From Kitasatospora cineracea (GTDB lineage Bacteria > Actinomycetota > Actinomycetes > Streptomycetales > Streptomycetaceae), in NCBI RefSeq assembly GCF_003751605.1, contig NZ_RJVJ01000001.1, positions 124,001 through 188,000 on the forward strand: DNA of 64,000 bases, given 5' to 3'. Below the pieces are notes generated by a model that did not search any database, was not told the origin of the DNA, and saw nothing but the letters and a program-made list of their open reading frames with translations. Positions 22,815-32,292 of the stretch are shown in pieces; position 1 is the stretch's first letter; every line of letters begins with the position of its first letter. A program made the translations under genes and the position numbers.

Positions 22815-23636
22815 GTGTCCCAGACGGTCGACCGCGCGCTGACCATCCTGGCGTCGCTCGGCGAGGGCCCGGCGTCGCTGGAGCAGGCCGCCGCGAAGAT
22901 CGGCGTGCACAAGTCCACCGCGCTGCGGCTGCTGCGCACCCTGCAGGAGCACGGTTTCGTCCACCGGCAGTCCGACCAGCGCTACCGGCTCGGCGGCCGG
23001 CTGTTCGCGCTCGCCCACCAGGCGCTGGAGGGCATCGACATCCGGCAGGTCGCCGCCCCGTACCTGGCGGTGCTGAACGAGCGCTACGGGCACACCGTGC
23101 ACCTGTCGGTGCTGGAGGAGGACGAGGTGCTGTACCTCGACAAGGTCGAGGCCAAGTACCCGGACCACGGCCGCAGCTGGCTCGGCGAGGCCAGCCGGAT
23201 CGGCAAGCGGGCGCCCGCGGTGGCCACCGCGGCGGGCAAGGTGCTGCTGGCCGACCTGCCCGCGGAGAAGCTGGCCGCGTTCCTCGACGCGGCGGACTTC
23301 CCGGCCCGCACCCCGCAGTCGATCCGCGGCCCGGAGGAGTTCCGGGCCGAGCTGGCCGAGGTGCGCCGCCGCGGCTGGGCGGTGGACCAGGCCGAGTACC
23401 AGGAGTCGGTGAACTGCATCGCCGCCCCGATCGCCGGCACCGAGGGCACCGCGATCGCCGCCTGCTCGATCTCCGCCCCGGTCCGGATCGCCTCGGTGAC
23501 CGAGCTCAGCAAGCTGCTGCCGGAGCTGCTCTGCACGGTCGAGGCGATCTCGCTGGCGTACGGCGGCTCGCCTACTCCTCGCTGGTGCGAGAACCGTTGC
23601 GGTGCCAAGCACGAGGTGCGCGCCAGCCGTACTTGA
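22815..23636 (+). CDS. IclR-family transcriptional regulator
   Basis: A 273-residue regulator with an N-terminal winged HTH (residues ~1-60; [25 protein letters not shown]) and a C-terminal IclR effector domain (~75-250), with [13 protein letters not shown] and [12 protein letters not shown] recognisable. The start is GTG at 22815 with GGGAGGGG upstream. The last ~20 residues ([21 protein letters not shown]) are atypical and lie inside the convergent TRIC gene, a 65-base antisense overlap. The effector is unknown; the inverted repeat in its own promoter suggests autoregulation. Confidence 0.92.
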   Translation: MSQTVDRALTILASLGEGPASLEQAAAKIGVHKSTALRLLRTLQEHGFVHRQSDQRYRLGGRLFALAHQALEGIDIRQVAAPYLAVLNERYGHTVHLSVLEEDEVLYLDKVEAKYPDHGRSWLGEASRIGKRAPAVATAAGKVLLADLPAEKLAAFLDAADFPARTPQSIRGPEEFRAELAEVRRRGWAVDQAEYQESVNCIAAPIAGTEGTAIAACSISAPVRIASVTELSKLLPELLCTVEAISLAYGGSPTPRWCENRCGAKHEVRASRT

Positions 23637-24246
23637 GCGCCAGCATCCGCATGGTGAACGCGACCACGGCGGCCAGCGCGGCGTTCAGCGGGGTCAGCTC
23701 CCCGGCCGCGATCAGCACCGCCACCACGGCGGAGCCGACCAGCGCCGGGACGGCGTAGATCTCGCGGTCCCAGCGCAGCAGCGAGGGCGGCTCCATCGCC
23801 AGCAGGTCGCGGATCACGCCGCCGCCCGCGGCGGTCAGCATGCCGCAGGCCACCGAGGGGACGGCGCCCAGGCCGTAGGTGTGCGCCTTGATGGTGCCGG
23901 TGACGCAGAACAGGCCCAGGCCCGCGGCGTCCAGCACCATCACCGCCCGGGTGATCCGCTCCACCTCGGGGTGCAGGAAGAACACCACCACCCCCGCCAC
24001 CAGCGGGGTGGGGAAGTACCCGAAGCTGGTGAACGCGGCCACCGGCAGCGCCCCGATCACCAGGTCCCGCAGGATGCCGCCGCCCAGCGCGGTGGCCTCG
24101 GCCAGCACGCAGATGCCGAAGATGTCCATGTTCTTGCGGACCGCCATCAGGCCGCCGGACAGCGCGAACACGAAGATGCCCACCAGGTCGAGGGTCTGCT
24201 GGACGTTGTGCGGGAAGATCTCGGAGGTCACCTGGTCAGTGTGCAC
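23572..24246 (-). CDS. TRIC-family (UPF0126) cation channel protein
   Basis: A 224-residue protein with seven hydrophobic segments. It has the two internally repeated Gly-rich signatures of prokaryotic TRIC channels: [15 protein letters not shown] and [14 protein letters not shown] potassium-permeable trimeric channel is the expected fold. The start is GTG at 24246 with GGGAGG about 5 bases upstream. Its 3' end overlaps the IclR gene on the other strand. Confidence 0.9.
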   Translation of the reverse strand: MHTDQVTSEIFPHNVQQTLDLVGIFVFALSGGLMAVRKNMDIFGICVLAEATALGGGILRDLVIGALPVAAFTSFGYFPTPLVAGVVVFFLHPEVERITRAVMVLDAAGLGLFCVTGTIKAHTYGLGAVPSVACGMLTAAGGGVIRDLLAMEPPSLLRWDREIYAVPALVGSAVVAVLIAAGELTPLNAALAAVVAFTMRMLALKYGWRAPRAWHRNGSRTSEE

Positions 24247-24276
24247 ACCGGCCTCCCGCCGCCCGCCGCCGGGCGG

Positions 24277-25056
24277 TCAGGCGAACTGCTCGTGCGGCGC
24301 GGGCCCGCCCAGCGCGTTCAGCCGGGTCGGCATCCGCAGCGTGGTCATCCGCCGCCAGCCGCCCGCCCGCTCGTACGCGTACACCGCGTGGATGCCCGCC
24401 GCCAGCGCCGCCGACTTCGCCCGCGGCCAGCGCAGCAGCTCCCCGAGGTGCGCCATCACGGCCAGGCTGACGTCCCGGTAGGTGCGGATCTCCGCCCGGG
24501 CGGTGGACTGCAGGGTGTCCAGGATCGCCCGCCCGTGCCCGTGGTGCGCCAGCCGCAGCAGCTCCTCGTGGCAGAACGCCAGGTGGTTGTCCTCGTCGTT
24601 GGAGATCATCCGCACCGCCCGGCCCAGCTCCGGGTGGTCGCCGAAGATCCGCTTCAGCATCAGCATCTGCTCGGACGCCCGCTGTTCGGTGACCCGGCTG
24701 TGCGCCAGGTACGTGATCACGTCCTGCTCGGTCAGCGGCTCGTCGCGGCGCAGCCGGGTGTGCGCCAGGCCGATGCCCTGCCGCTCCAGGATCATCGTGT
24801 AGTCGGTGTCGTCCGGGACGTCCCGCTCGGTCAGGCCGCGCTTGTGCATCAGCGCCTTGAAGATCCGGCCGTGCTTGTCCTCGTCGGCGCCGTGCCGGGC
24901 CACCTTGGGCGCCAGCTCCGGGTCGGGCACCAGCCGGGCGATCCGGCCGTTCTCCCAGCCGCCCTGGTCCTCGCCCTTCGCGGCGATCGAGCAGAACAGC
25001 CGGAACGCCTGGTCGTCGTCGTGGATCTCCTGGAACAGACTGCTGGCCGACAGCAT
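24277..25056 (-). CDS. Ferritin-like di-iron domain protein
   Basis: A 259-residue mostly helical protein with two carboxylate-rich motifs expected of a ferritin-like or rubrerythrin-like four-helix bundle: ADEDKHGRIFKAL (residues ~57-69) and SNDEDNHLAFCHEEL (~150-165). These would supply Glu/Asp and His ligands for a metal pair. The real substrate is unknown. The start is ATG at 25056 with GAGGGTAGGT upstream. It lies upstream of the TRIC gene on the same strand (30-base gap), so the two may be co-transcribed. Confidence 0.8.
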   Translation of the reverse strand: MLSASSLFQEIHDDDQAFRLFCSIAAKGEDQGGWENGRIARLVPDPELAPKVARHGADEDKHGRIFKALMHKRGLTERDVPDDTDYTMILERQGIGLAHTRLRRDEPLTEQDVITYLAHSRVTEQRASEQMLMLKRIFGDHPELGRAVRMISNDEDNHLAFCHEELLRLAHHGHGRAILDTLQSTARAEIRTYRDVSLAVMAHLGELLRWPRAKSAALAAGIHAVYAYERAGGWRRMTTLRMPTRLNALGGPAPHEQFA

Positions 25057-25218
25057 GGTGACCTACCCTCGCGCGGGAGCCGGGACATTCCGCTCCAGTC
25101 AAGGCACCGCCCCCGCCCCCGGCAACAGCTCCGGCCGGGGGCTGCGCCGGACGAAGGACAGCCTGGCCTGCGGAGGCCGCTGCCGCGACGCCCGGCCCGG
25201 CGCCGGCCCGGTACCGGC

Positions 25219-26130
25219 CTAGCCGACCAGCCGGCGCCGCCAGTCCAGGCCGGTCACCTCGACGGCCCGCGACGGGTCGCCGTCCCAGCCGACCGTCAGG
25301 CCGACGGCGCGCAGGGCGGCCGCCACCTCGTGGCCGACCGCGGCGGTGGTCTCGGACGAGCCGTCGAAGCCGCCGTAGTGCAGCGACAGGCCGTGGCCCT
25401 CGGCGGCGTGGCCGGTGCTCTGGGAGTGGAAGTAGACGAAGCCGCGGGCCTCCGGGTCCTCCGCGCCGATCTCGCTGTTGCCGCAGCTGTGGCAGCAGGT
25501 GAAGTTCTCCCGGGCGGTGATCCCGGCCGCCTCCAGCGCGCCGAACGCCCGGGCCAGCCGCTCCGGGTCGGTCTCGCCGGTCCAGGTGCGCTGCTCGGCG
25601 ACCCGCTCCAGCCAGAGCCGGTCGGCCAGCTGCTTGGCCTGCTCCGCGCCGACCGGCCGGTGCCCGTCCCGGACCAGGTACTCCTGCGCGGTCTCGGCCA
25701 GCCCGTCCAAGGTGGCGTACCCGCCGACCAGTTGGCGCCGCAGCTCGACCAGCAGGCTCTCCTCGTCCTCCTCCGGCAGGTCGAGCGGCGCGGGCTCCGG
25801 GTCCGGCCCGAAGTCGATCCGCTCCCACTCCTCGCCCGCCGCCCAGTCCGCGTCCTGCCGGGCCCAGCCGACCAGCAGTTCGGCGACCCGCTCCAGTTCG
25901 GTCACCCGCGCCCCGAAGTGCCGGGACTGCGCGCCGTCCCGGTGCTCGACCGTCCAGGAGCCGTCCTCCGGGCAGGCCTGGGCGTAGGTGTCCGGCAGGT
26001 CGGGGACCCGCTGGAGGACCAGGAAGGCGCCCTCCCACTGGGCCATGTCCCGTACCAGGTCGACGAGTTCGCCCTCCGGCACCCGTACCCGCACGACGTC
26101 GTCCTGGTCCCTGACCGTGATCTGCAGCAT
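25219..26130 (-). CDS. DUF6891 family protein
   Basis: A 303-residue soluble acidic protein. The C-terminal half has the family pattern ENFTCCHSCGNSEIG, then RGFVYFHSQSTGHAAEG and LHYGGFDG. The clustered cysteines could bind metal, but no function is established. The N-terminal ~110 residues are a separate region with no match I recognise. The start is ATG at 26130 after GGGTGGGGGC. Confidence 0.8.
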   Translation of the reverse strand: MLQITVRDQDDVVRVRVPEGELVDLVRDMAQWEGAFLVLQRVPDLPDTYAQACPEDGSWTVEHRDGAQSRHFGARVTELERVAELLVGWARQDADWAAGEEWERIDFGPDPEPAPLDLPEEDEESLLVELRRQLVGGYATLDGLAETAQEYLVRDGHRPVGAEQAKQLADRLWLERVAEQRTWTGETDPERLARAFGALEAAGITARENFTCCHSCGNSEIGAEDPEARGFVYFHSQSTGHAAEGHGLSLHYGGFDGSSETTAAVGHEVAAALRAVGLTVGWDGDPSRAVEVTGLDWRRRLVG

Positions 26131-26182
26131 GCCCCCACCCTGCCACCCGCCACCGTCAGTCCCGCCGGCCCGCCCGAACGAC

Positions 26183-26225
26183 GGAGTCCGCCCGGCGGAG
26201 GGGGACCCCTCGCCGGACGGACTCC
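26183..26225 (-). terminator. Hairpin terminator of the oligopeptide ABC operon
   Basis: GGAGTCCGCCCGGCG (26183-26197) pairs with CGCCGGACGGACTCC (26211-26225), with a small internal mismatch. An inner AGGGG-ACCCCT stem lies in the loop. It begins just after the stop of the last ABC gene. Confidence 0.75.
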
Positions 26226-26236
26226 CGAACGAGGAG

Positions 26237-27286
26237 CTACTCGCCCGCGTTCTCCGGGAAGTGGCAGGCCACCTGGTGCCCGGTGGACACCGCGGCCAGC
26301 GGCGGCTGCTCGCTCGCGCAGACGTCCTGGGCCTTCCAGCAGCGGGTGCGGAAGCGGCAGCCGGACGGCGGGTTGAGCGGGGAGGGCACGTCGCCGGTGA
26401 GCAGGATGCGCTCGCGGCGCTCCTTGCGGCGCGGGTCGGGCACCGGCACCGCGGACATCAGGGCGTTGGTGTAGGGGTGCATCGGCCGGGCGTAGAGGGC
26501 GTCCCGGTCGGCGATCTCCACCACCTTGCCGAGGTACATCACCGCGACCCGGTCGGAGACGTGCCGGACCACCGAGAGGTCGTGCGCGATGATCAGGTAG
26601 GTGAGGCCGAGCTCCTTCTGGAGGTCGTCCAGCAGGTTGACCACCTGGGCCTGGATGGAGACGTCCAGCGCGGAGACCGGCTCGTCGGCCACGATCATCT
26701 TGGGGCGCAGCGCCAGGGCGCGGGCGATGCCGATGCGCTGGCGCTGGCCGCCGGAGAACTCGTGCGGGTAGCGGTTGTAGTGCTCGGGGCTGAGGCCGCA
26801 GAGCTCCAGCAGGTCCTGGACGGCCCGCTTGACGCCGTGCTCGGTGCTGATCTTCTGCAGCCGGAAGGGCGCGCCGACGATGGTGCCGATGGTGTGCCGG
26901 GGGTTCAGCGAGGAGTACGGGTCCTGGAAGATCATCTGGATGTCGCGGCGGTACGGGCGCATCGCCGCGACGCCCAGGTGGGTGATGTCGCTGCCGTCGA
27001 ACTCGACCTTCCCGCCGGTGGGTTCGTCGAGCCGGGTGACCAGGCGCCCCATGGTGGACTTGCCGCAGCCGGACTCGCCGACCACGCCGAGGGTCTCGCC
27101 GGCGTTGACCGTGAAGTCGATGCCGTCGACCGCCCGCACCGCGCCGACCTGGCGCTTCAGCAGGCCCTTGGTGACCGGGAAGTGCCGGGTCAGTCCGGTG
27201 ACCCTCAGCAGGGGTTCGCGGTCGGGCCCGGGCGCCTGGGCCGGCACCTTCTCGAGCTGCGGCACCGCCGCCTGACTGTCCGTCAT
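26237..27286 (-). CDS. Oligopeptide ABC transporter ATP-binding protein (DppF/OppF type)
   Basis: A 349-residue NBD. Walker A is [14 protein letters not shown], signature [15 protein letters not shown], Walker [15 protein letters not shown] and H-loop [11 protein letters not shown]. The C-terminal oligopeptide-transporter extension has the Cys-rich pattern [16 protein letters not shown]. It powers peptide uptake together with the partner ATPase upstream. The start is ATG at 27286 with GGAGAGCAGCG. It is the last gene of the five-gene operon. Confidence 0.95.
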   Translation of the reverse strand: MTDSQAAVPQLEKVPAQAPGPDREPLLRVTGLTRHFPVTKGLLKRQVGAVRAVDGIDFTVNAGETLGVVGESGCGKSTMGRLVTRLDEPTGGKVEFDGSDITHLGVAAMRPYRRDIQMIFQDPYSSLNPRHTIGTIVGAPFRLQKISTEHGVKRAVQDLLELCGLSPEHYNRYPHEFSGGQRQRIGIARALALRPKMIVADEPVSALDVSIQAQVVNLLDDLQKELGLTYLIIAHDLSVVRHVSDRVAVMYLGKVVEIADRDALYARPMHPYTNALMSAVPVPDPRRKERRERILLTGDVPSPLNPPSGCRFRTRCWKAQDVCASEQPPLAAVSTGHQVACHFPENAGE

Positions 27287-27314
27287 CGCTGCTCTCCAAA
27301 TGGGTGGTACGTGC

Positions 27315-28379
27315 TCACAGCCGGGGCGCGATCTCTTCGGTGAAGATCCGGTGGCGTTCGGCGATCGGCAGGTGGCAGGCGGCGTGGTGCCGGGGCGCGG
27401 CCTCGGCGAGCACGGGCACCTCGCTGGTGGAGCGGCCGCCGGTGAGCTCGGCGTACGGGCAGCGCGGGTGGAAGGCGCAGCCGGACGGCACGTTGATCAG
27501 GCTCGGCGGGGTGCCCTTGACCGGGATCAGCCGGTCCTGGAGCTCCCGGTCGAGGCGGGGCATCGAGCCGAGCAGGCCCCAGGTGTAGGGGTGCTCGGGG
27601 GATTCGAAGATGGTCGCGGCGGGGCCGCGCTCGACGGGCTTGCCGCCGTACATGACCAGGATGTCGTCGGCGAGTTCGGCGACCACGCCCAGGTCGTGGG
27701 TGATGATGACGACCGCCGAGCCGAACTCCTTCTGCAGGTCGCGGATCAGGTCGAGGATCTGCGCCTGGACGGTGACGTCGAGGGCGGTGGTCGGCTCGTC
27801 GGCGATCAGCAGCGCGGGGTCGTTGACCAGTGCCATGGCGATCATGGCGCGCTGGCGCATGCCGCCGGAGAACTCGTGCGGGTAGTTGTCGACCCGCTTG
27901 TCGGGCTGCGGGATGCCGACCCGGTCGAGCATCTCGACCGCCCGGGTGCGGGCCTCCTTCTTGGAGGCGCCGGGGTGGTGGGCCCGGTAGCCCTCGACGA
28001 TCTGGGCGCCGACCGTGAAGTACGGGTGCATCGCGGTCAGCGGGTCCTGGAAGATCATCGCCATCTTCTGGCCGCGCAGCTTGCGCACCCGGTCGGGGCC
28101 GGCCGCGATCAGCTCCTCGCCGTCGAGCCAGATCTCGCCGGTGATCTGCGGGGCGCCGCGCTTGGTGCCGGTGCGGTGCAGTCCCATGATCGACAGCGAG
28201 GTGACGGACTTCCCGGAGCCGGACTCGCCGACGATGCCGAGGGTCTTGCCGCGCTCCAGGTCGAAGCTGAGCCCGTTGACGGACTTGACCAGTCCGTCGT
28301 CGGTCGGGAAGTGCACCTTCAGGTCGCGGACAGACAGGAAGCTCTTGTCTGCCGGGCTGGGCTTGTCGGTGTTGCTCAT
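27315..28379 (-). CDS. Oligopeptide ABC transporter ATP-binding protein (DppD/OppD type)
   Basis: A 354-residue NBD. Walker A is [13 protein letters not shown], signature [15 protein letters not shown], Walker [14 protein letters not shown] and H-loop [11 protein letters not shown]. The C-terminal Cys pattern [13 protein letters not shown] is typical of the family. Its ATG overlaps the stop of the permease gene (ATGA), so it is translationally coupled. The remaining frame upstream to 28769 is a shadow. Confidence 0.95.
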   Translation of the reverse strand: MSNTDKPSPADKSFLSVRDLKVHFPTDDGLVKSVNGLSFDLERGKTLGIVGESGSGKSVTSLSIMGLHRTGTKRGAPQITGEIWLDGEELIAAGPDRVRKLRGQKMAMIFQDPLTAMHPYFTVGAQIVEGYRAHHPGASKKEARTRAVEMLDRVGIPQPDKRVDNYPHEFSGGMRQRAMIAMALVNDPALLIADEPTTALDVTVQAQILDLIRDLQKEFGSAVVIITHDLGVVAELADDILVMYGGKPVERGPAATIFESPEHPYTWGLLGSMPRLDRELQDRLIPVKGTPPSLINVPSGCAFHPRCPYAELTGGRSTSEVPVLAEAAPRHHAACHLPIAERHRIFTEEIAPRL

Positions 28380-29374
28380 GTCAGCCTCACCCGGGGGTCG
28401 ACGACGGCGTACAGCATGTCCACCACGAGGTTGGCCATGATGATGAAGAACGCGGCGAACAGGGTCACGCCCATGATCACCGGGAGGTCGCTGGACTGGA
28501 TCGAGGTGACCGCCTCGTAGCCGAGTCCGCGCAGGTTGAAGGTCTTCTCGGTGAGCACCGCGCCGCCGAGCAGGCCGCCGAGGTCCATGCCGAAGATGGT
28601 CAGGATCGGGGTCAGCGTGGAGCGCATGGCGTGCTTGCCGATGACCACCGGTTCCTTGAGGCCCTTGGCCCGCGCGGTGCGGATGTAGTCCTCGCCCAGG
28701 ACGTCCAGCAGGGTGGCCCGACTGAGTCGGGCGTACGTCGCGGCGAACAGGAACGCCAGGGTCACCCACGGCAGCACCAGCCCCTGGAACCAGGAGACCG
28801 GATCGTCCGCGAAGTCGGTGTAGTTGTTGGGGAACCAGCCGAGCTGGTTGACGAACAGCGCGAGCGCGACCAGGCCGGTGAAGTACATCGGCAGCGAGAC
28901 GCCGGCCAGCGCGACGGTCATGGTGATGCGGTCCAGCGCGGTGCCGCGGCGCAGCGCCGAGATGACGCCGGTGGCGGTGCCGAACACCAGCCAGAGCACG
29001 GAGGCCCCGACCGCGAGCGAGACGTCGACGCCGACCCGGTTGAGCAGGAGCGGCCAGACCGCCTGCTCGGTCTTGAACGAGTAGCCCAGGCAGGGGGCCG
29101 CGCAGTGGGTCATGTCGGTGCCGGCGTTGTAGTCGCGGCCGGCGAACACCCCGCGCAGGAAGAGCCAGAACTGTTCGATGATCGACTTGTCGAGGCCCAT
29201 CTTGTGGCGGATTCCCTCGACCGCCGCCTTGTCCGCGATCTTGCCCACGTAGAGCATCGCGGGATCGGTTCCGGTGAGTTTCGGCACCATGAAGAAGATG
29301 CCGAAGGTCACCGCGGCGACCACCAACAGCATGAAGGCGACGTTGATCAGTCGCCTGACGAGATACACGAGCAC
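28376..29374 (-). CDS. Oligopeptide ABC transporter permease (DppB/OppB type)
   Basis: A 332-residue permease with six membrane segments. The first is followed by a large extracytoplasmic loop (~60-130) containing two Cys residues (DMTHCAAPCLGYS) that could form a disulfide. The EAA loop is GEDYIRTARAKGLKEP. It starts at GTG 29374 (GTG CTC GTG TAT). A long GC-rich hairpin separates it from the binding-protein gene upstream. Confidence 0.95.
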   Translation of the reverse strand: MLVYLVRRLINVAFMLLVVAAVTFGIFFMVPKLTGTDPAMLYVGKIADKAAVEGIRHKMGLDKSIIEQFWLFLRGVFAGRDYNAGTDMTHCAAPCLGYSFKTEQAVWPLLLNRVGVDVSLAVGASVLWLVFGTATGVISALRRGTALDRITMTVALAGVSLPMYFTGLVALALFVNQLGWFPNNYTDFADDPVSWFQGLVLPWVTLAFLFAATYARLSRATLLDVLGEDYIRTARAKGLKEPVVIGKHAMRSTLTPILTIFGMDLGGLLGGAVLTEKTFNLRGLGYEAVTSIQSSDLPVIMGVTLFAAFFIIMANLVVDMLYAVVDPRVRLT

Positions 29375-29381
29375 TGCGGTC

Positions 29382-29443
29382 GGCCCTGCCGCGGGCCGGC
29401 CGGACGCCCCGGTGGGGGCGCCGCGGCCGGCCCGGGCAGGGCC
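29382..29443 (-). repeat. Long intercistronic hairpin between binding-protein and permease genes
   Basis: Arm 29382-29401 (GGCCCTGCCGCGGGCCGGCC) pairs with 29425-29443 over 19 bp with one bulged G. A second smaller stem (CGCCCC with GGGGCG) lies in the loop. It sits in the 115-base gap just after the binding-protein gene and before the permease start. Such structures usually reduce read-through or protect the upstream mRNA, giving an excess of binding protein. Confidence 0.7.
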
Positions 29444-29489
29444 TTCACCTGCCCTTCGGACTAGCGGTGCGAACTAGGGGGAGGTCAGG

Positions 29490-31265
29490 TCACTTGCCGT
29501 CGGAGACGCCGAGCGCCTGGAAGTCCACCTCGCCGAAGGCGTCGGAGATGTAGACGTTGGTCAGGCGCGGGTTGCGCCAGTTCAGGGCCTTGTCGGCGAC
29601 CATCGGCAGGTAGTAGGCGCCGTCGACCACCTTGTGGTTGATCTTCTTGTAGAGGTCGGCGGCCTTGGCCGGGTCGGTCTCCTGGGCGGCCTGGTCGAAC
29701 CAGCCGTTGATCTCCGGGTCGTTGATCTCGGCGTAGTTGTTGTTGCCGTTCTGGGCGATGAAGCGGCCGTCGACCAGCGGCTGCAGGAAGCCGGAGCCGG
29801 TCGGGTAGTCGGCGCCCCAGCCCATCACGATCAGGCCGTAGCCCTTGGACTTGACCACGTCGGGCGCGCCGATCACCGAGGAGATCAGCTTGCCGTCGTA
29901 CTGGTCGACGGTGACGTCGATGTTGACGGCCTTCAGCGCGGTCTGCAGCGCCACCGCGGAGTTGACCTCCTTCGGCTTGTTGCCGCGCACCGCGATGGTG
30001 GTCTTGAAGCCGTCCGGCTTGCCGCAGGCCTTCAGCTCCTCCTTCGCCTTGTCCAGGTTCGGCTTGCCCTTGGTCAGGCCGAACGGGTCGTAGTCGTCGG
30101 AGCCGAGGATGTTCGGGGGCAGCATCGAGCCGAACAGCGAGCCGGAGACCGAGCCGCCGCGGGCGGTCTGCAGGGCGGTGGTGTCGGCCGCGTACAGCAC
30201 CGCGTTGCGGCAGTGCTGGTTGTCGAACGGGGCGACCGACGGGGCCATCGTGACGTACCGGATGAAGCCGTTGTACGGGTCGTCGGTGTTGGCCTTGAGC
30301 GACTGGTCCTGGAGCACCTTGACCTGGGCGGCCTGCGACAGGCCGGTCTGGGCCCAGTCGAGGTCGGCGGTGCCGGCCAGCAGGCGGGAGTCCATGTCGT
30401 CCGCGTTGGTGGTGACGGTCAGCTTGACGGTGTCCGGCAGCGCCTTGCGGAACGGGTCGGAGGCCGGGTCCCAGTTCTCGTTGCGGACGAGCTCGTACTC
30501 CTTGCCCGGCTCGACCGACTTGAACTTGTACGGGCCGGAGGAGACCGGCTTCTGGCCGTACTGGGCACCGGTGTCCAGCTTCTGCGGGACCGGGGCGGCG
30601 GAGCCCATGGCCAGCAGGTACGGGAAGTCGGAGTTCGGCTTGGCCAGGGTGAAGACGATGGTGGTGTCGTCCGGGGTCTGCACCGACTTGAGGCCGAGCT
30701 TGTTCGGGTCGGTGTCGGTGTAGGGGCCCTTGTAGTCCTGGCCCTGGTCCAGCTCGTTGATCAGGTAGGTCGGGCCGCCGGAGACGACGTCCTGCGCGAA
30801 GATGCGCTCGATGCCGTACTTGATGTCCTTCGAGGTGATGACCGAGCCGTCCTCGAACTTCAGGCCCGGCTTCAGCTTGAAGGTGTAGGTCTTGCCGTCG
30901 GCGGAGATCTCCGGCTTGGCCGAGGCCAGGTCGGGGACGAGCTGCAGGCCGTCCTTGCCCGGCTTGCCGTCGAAGGCGAGCAGGGTGCGGGTGTAGAAGC
31001 GCTCGTAGTTCCACACCGAGGCGTAGTACGCGCGACCGGGGTCGAGCGAGTCCACGTCGGTGGTGGTCCAGAGGTTGAGGGTGCCGCCCTTGGTGGTGGA
31101 CGGGTTCACCACCTTCTCGGCCGCCGCGTTGAAGCCCGCCGCACCGGCCTTGCCGGAGGCGTTGTCGCCGCCCGTGCCGCCGCCCTTGCTGCCGCCGCAC
31201 GCGGCGGTGGTGAGGGCGAGGGTGGCCACCAGCGCGGCGGCCGCGAGCGTCCTGTTTCGCTTCAT
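29490..31265 (-). CDS. Oligopeptide-binding lipoprotein (SBP_bac_5 family)
   Basis: A 591-residue extracytoplasmic binding protein with a lipoprotein signal peptide (MKRNRTLAAAALVATLALTTAACGG; Cys ~22 lipidated), then a Gly-rich linker and the family-5 fold (GGTLNLWTTTDVDSLDPGRAYY, YTFKLKPGLKFEDGSVIT). The size and domain type match oligopeptide binders such as BldKB-like proteins. I chose ATG at 31265 (GGAGGTTCC upstream); the longer frame adds a poor N-terminus. It is the second gene of the operon, behind a permease. Confidence 0.95.
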   Translation of the reverse strand: MKRNRTLAAAALVATLALTTAACGGSKGGGTGGDNASGKAGAAGFNAAAEKVVNPSTTKGGTLNLWTTTDVDSLDPGRAYYASVWNYERFYTRTLLAFDGKPGKDGLQLVPDLASAKPEISADGKTYTFKLKPGLKFEDGSVITSKDIKYGIERIFAQDVVSGGPTYLINELDQGQDYKGPYTDTDPNKLGLKSVQTPDDTTIVFTLAKPNSDFPYLLAMGSAAPVPQKLDTGAQYGQKPVSSGPYKFKSVEPGKEYELVRNENWDPASDPFRKALPDTVKLTVTTNADDMDSRLLAGTADLDWAQTGLSQAAQVKVLQDQSLKANTDDPYNGFIRYVTMAPSVAPFDNQHCRNAVLYAADTTALQTARGGSVSGSLFGSMLPPNILGSDDYDPFGLTKGKPNLDKAKEELKACGKPDGFKTTIAVRGNKPKEVNSAVALQTALKAVNIDVTVDQYDGKLISSVIGAPDVVKSKGYGLIVMGWGADYPTGSGFLQPLVDGRFIAQNGNNNYAEINDPEINGWFDQAAQETDPAKAADLYKKINHKVVDGAYYLPMVADKALNWRNPRLTNVYISDAFGEVDFQALGVSDGK

Positions 31266-31293
31266 GGGTTGGGGAACCTCCAGAGTTGCGGGC

Positions 31294-32292
31294 TCAGTTG
31301 CCCTTGGGGTCGAGAGCGTCACGCAGGCCGTCACCGAAGAGGTTGAAGGCGAGCACGGTGATGAAGATGGCGAGACCGGGGATCACCATGTAGGTGGGAT
31401 CCGCCTGGTAGATCCCCACCGCGTCCGAGAGCATCTGCCCCCAGGACGGGGTGGGCGGCCGGACGCCGGCCCCGAGGAAGCTGAGCGCCGCCTCGTTCAG
31501 GATGTTGGTGGGGATGATCAGGGTCGTGTAGACCAGGATCGGCGCCACCAGGTTGGGCAGCAGTTCGCGGAACAGGATGTGCGCGCGGCCGGCACCGAGG
31601 CTGCGGGCGGCGTCGACGAACTCGCGTTCGCGCAGGGACATCGCCTGGCCTCTGACGATGCGTCCGATGTACGGCCAGCCGAAGAAGCCGATCACCGTCA
31701 TCAGCACCATCACGCGCACGGTCGTGTCGCCCAGCCCCAGCACCGAGTTGGGGATCACCGACACCAGCGCGATGCTGAACAGCAGCTGCGGGAAGGCCAG
31801 CAGGACGTCCATCACCCGGCTGATCACCGAGTCCACCCAGCCGCCGAAGTAGCCGGCCATGATGCCCAGCACCACGCCGATGGTGATCGCCACCACGGCC
31901 GCGCCGAGCGCGACCAGCAGCGAGATCCGGGCGCCGTAGAGGATCCGGGAGAACACGTCGCGGCCGAAGGTCGGGTCGACGCCCAGCAGGTAGTCGCCGC
32001 TGATGCCGCCGAACGAGCCCTTGGGCAGGCCCAGGTCGGGGTTGATCTGGTCCGGGTGCGGCTCGTCGACCGGGTGTCCGAACAGCGCGGTGAGCACCGG
32101 TGCCAGGACGGCCGCCAGGATCAGCAGGATCACCACGGCGCCGCCGGCCAGGGCGACCTTGTCGCGCTTGAGGCGCTCCCAGGCGATGCGGCCGGGTGAG
32201 CGTCCCTCGATCTTCTTGGGCGGCTCGGTGGTTGACGAGCCGTCAGGCTGCGCGCCGGCCGCCGGACCCGAGGTCTCGGTGGGTGTGGTCAT
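31294..32292 (-). CDS. Oligopeptide ABC transporter permease (DppC/OppC type)
   Basis: A 332-residue permease with a hydrophilic ~45-residue N-terminus, six membrane segments and the EAA loop REREFVDAARSLGAGRAH. It is the first gene of the operon; the order dppC-dppA-dppB-dppD-dppF (read on the minus strand) is unusual compared with dppABCDF. I recall the same order in the S. coelicolor SCO5476-5480 region. ATG at 32292 has GAGGGGA about 12 bases upstream, and a long leader precedes it. Confidence 0.94.
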   Translation of the reverse strand: MTTPTETSGPAAGAQPDGSSTTEPPKKIEGRSPGRIAWERLKRDKVALAGGAVVILLILAAVLAPVLTALFGHPVDEPHPDQINPDLGLPKGSFGGISGDYLLGVDPTFGRDVFSRILYGARISLLVALGAAVVAITIGVVLGIMAGYFGGWVDSVISRVMDVLLAFPQLLFSIALVSVIPNSVLGLGDTTVRVMVLMTVIGFFGWPYIGRIVRGQAMSLREREFVDAARSLGAGRAHILFRELLPNLVAPILVYTTLIIPTNILNEAALSFLGAGVRPPTPSWGQMLSDAVGIYQADPTYMVIPGLAIFITVLAFNLFGDGLRDALDPKGN

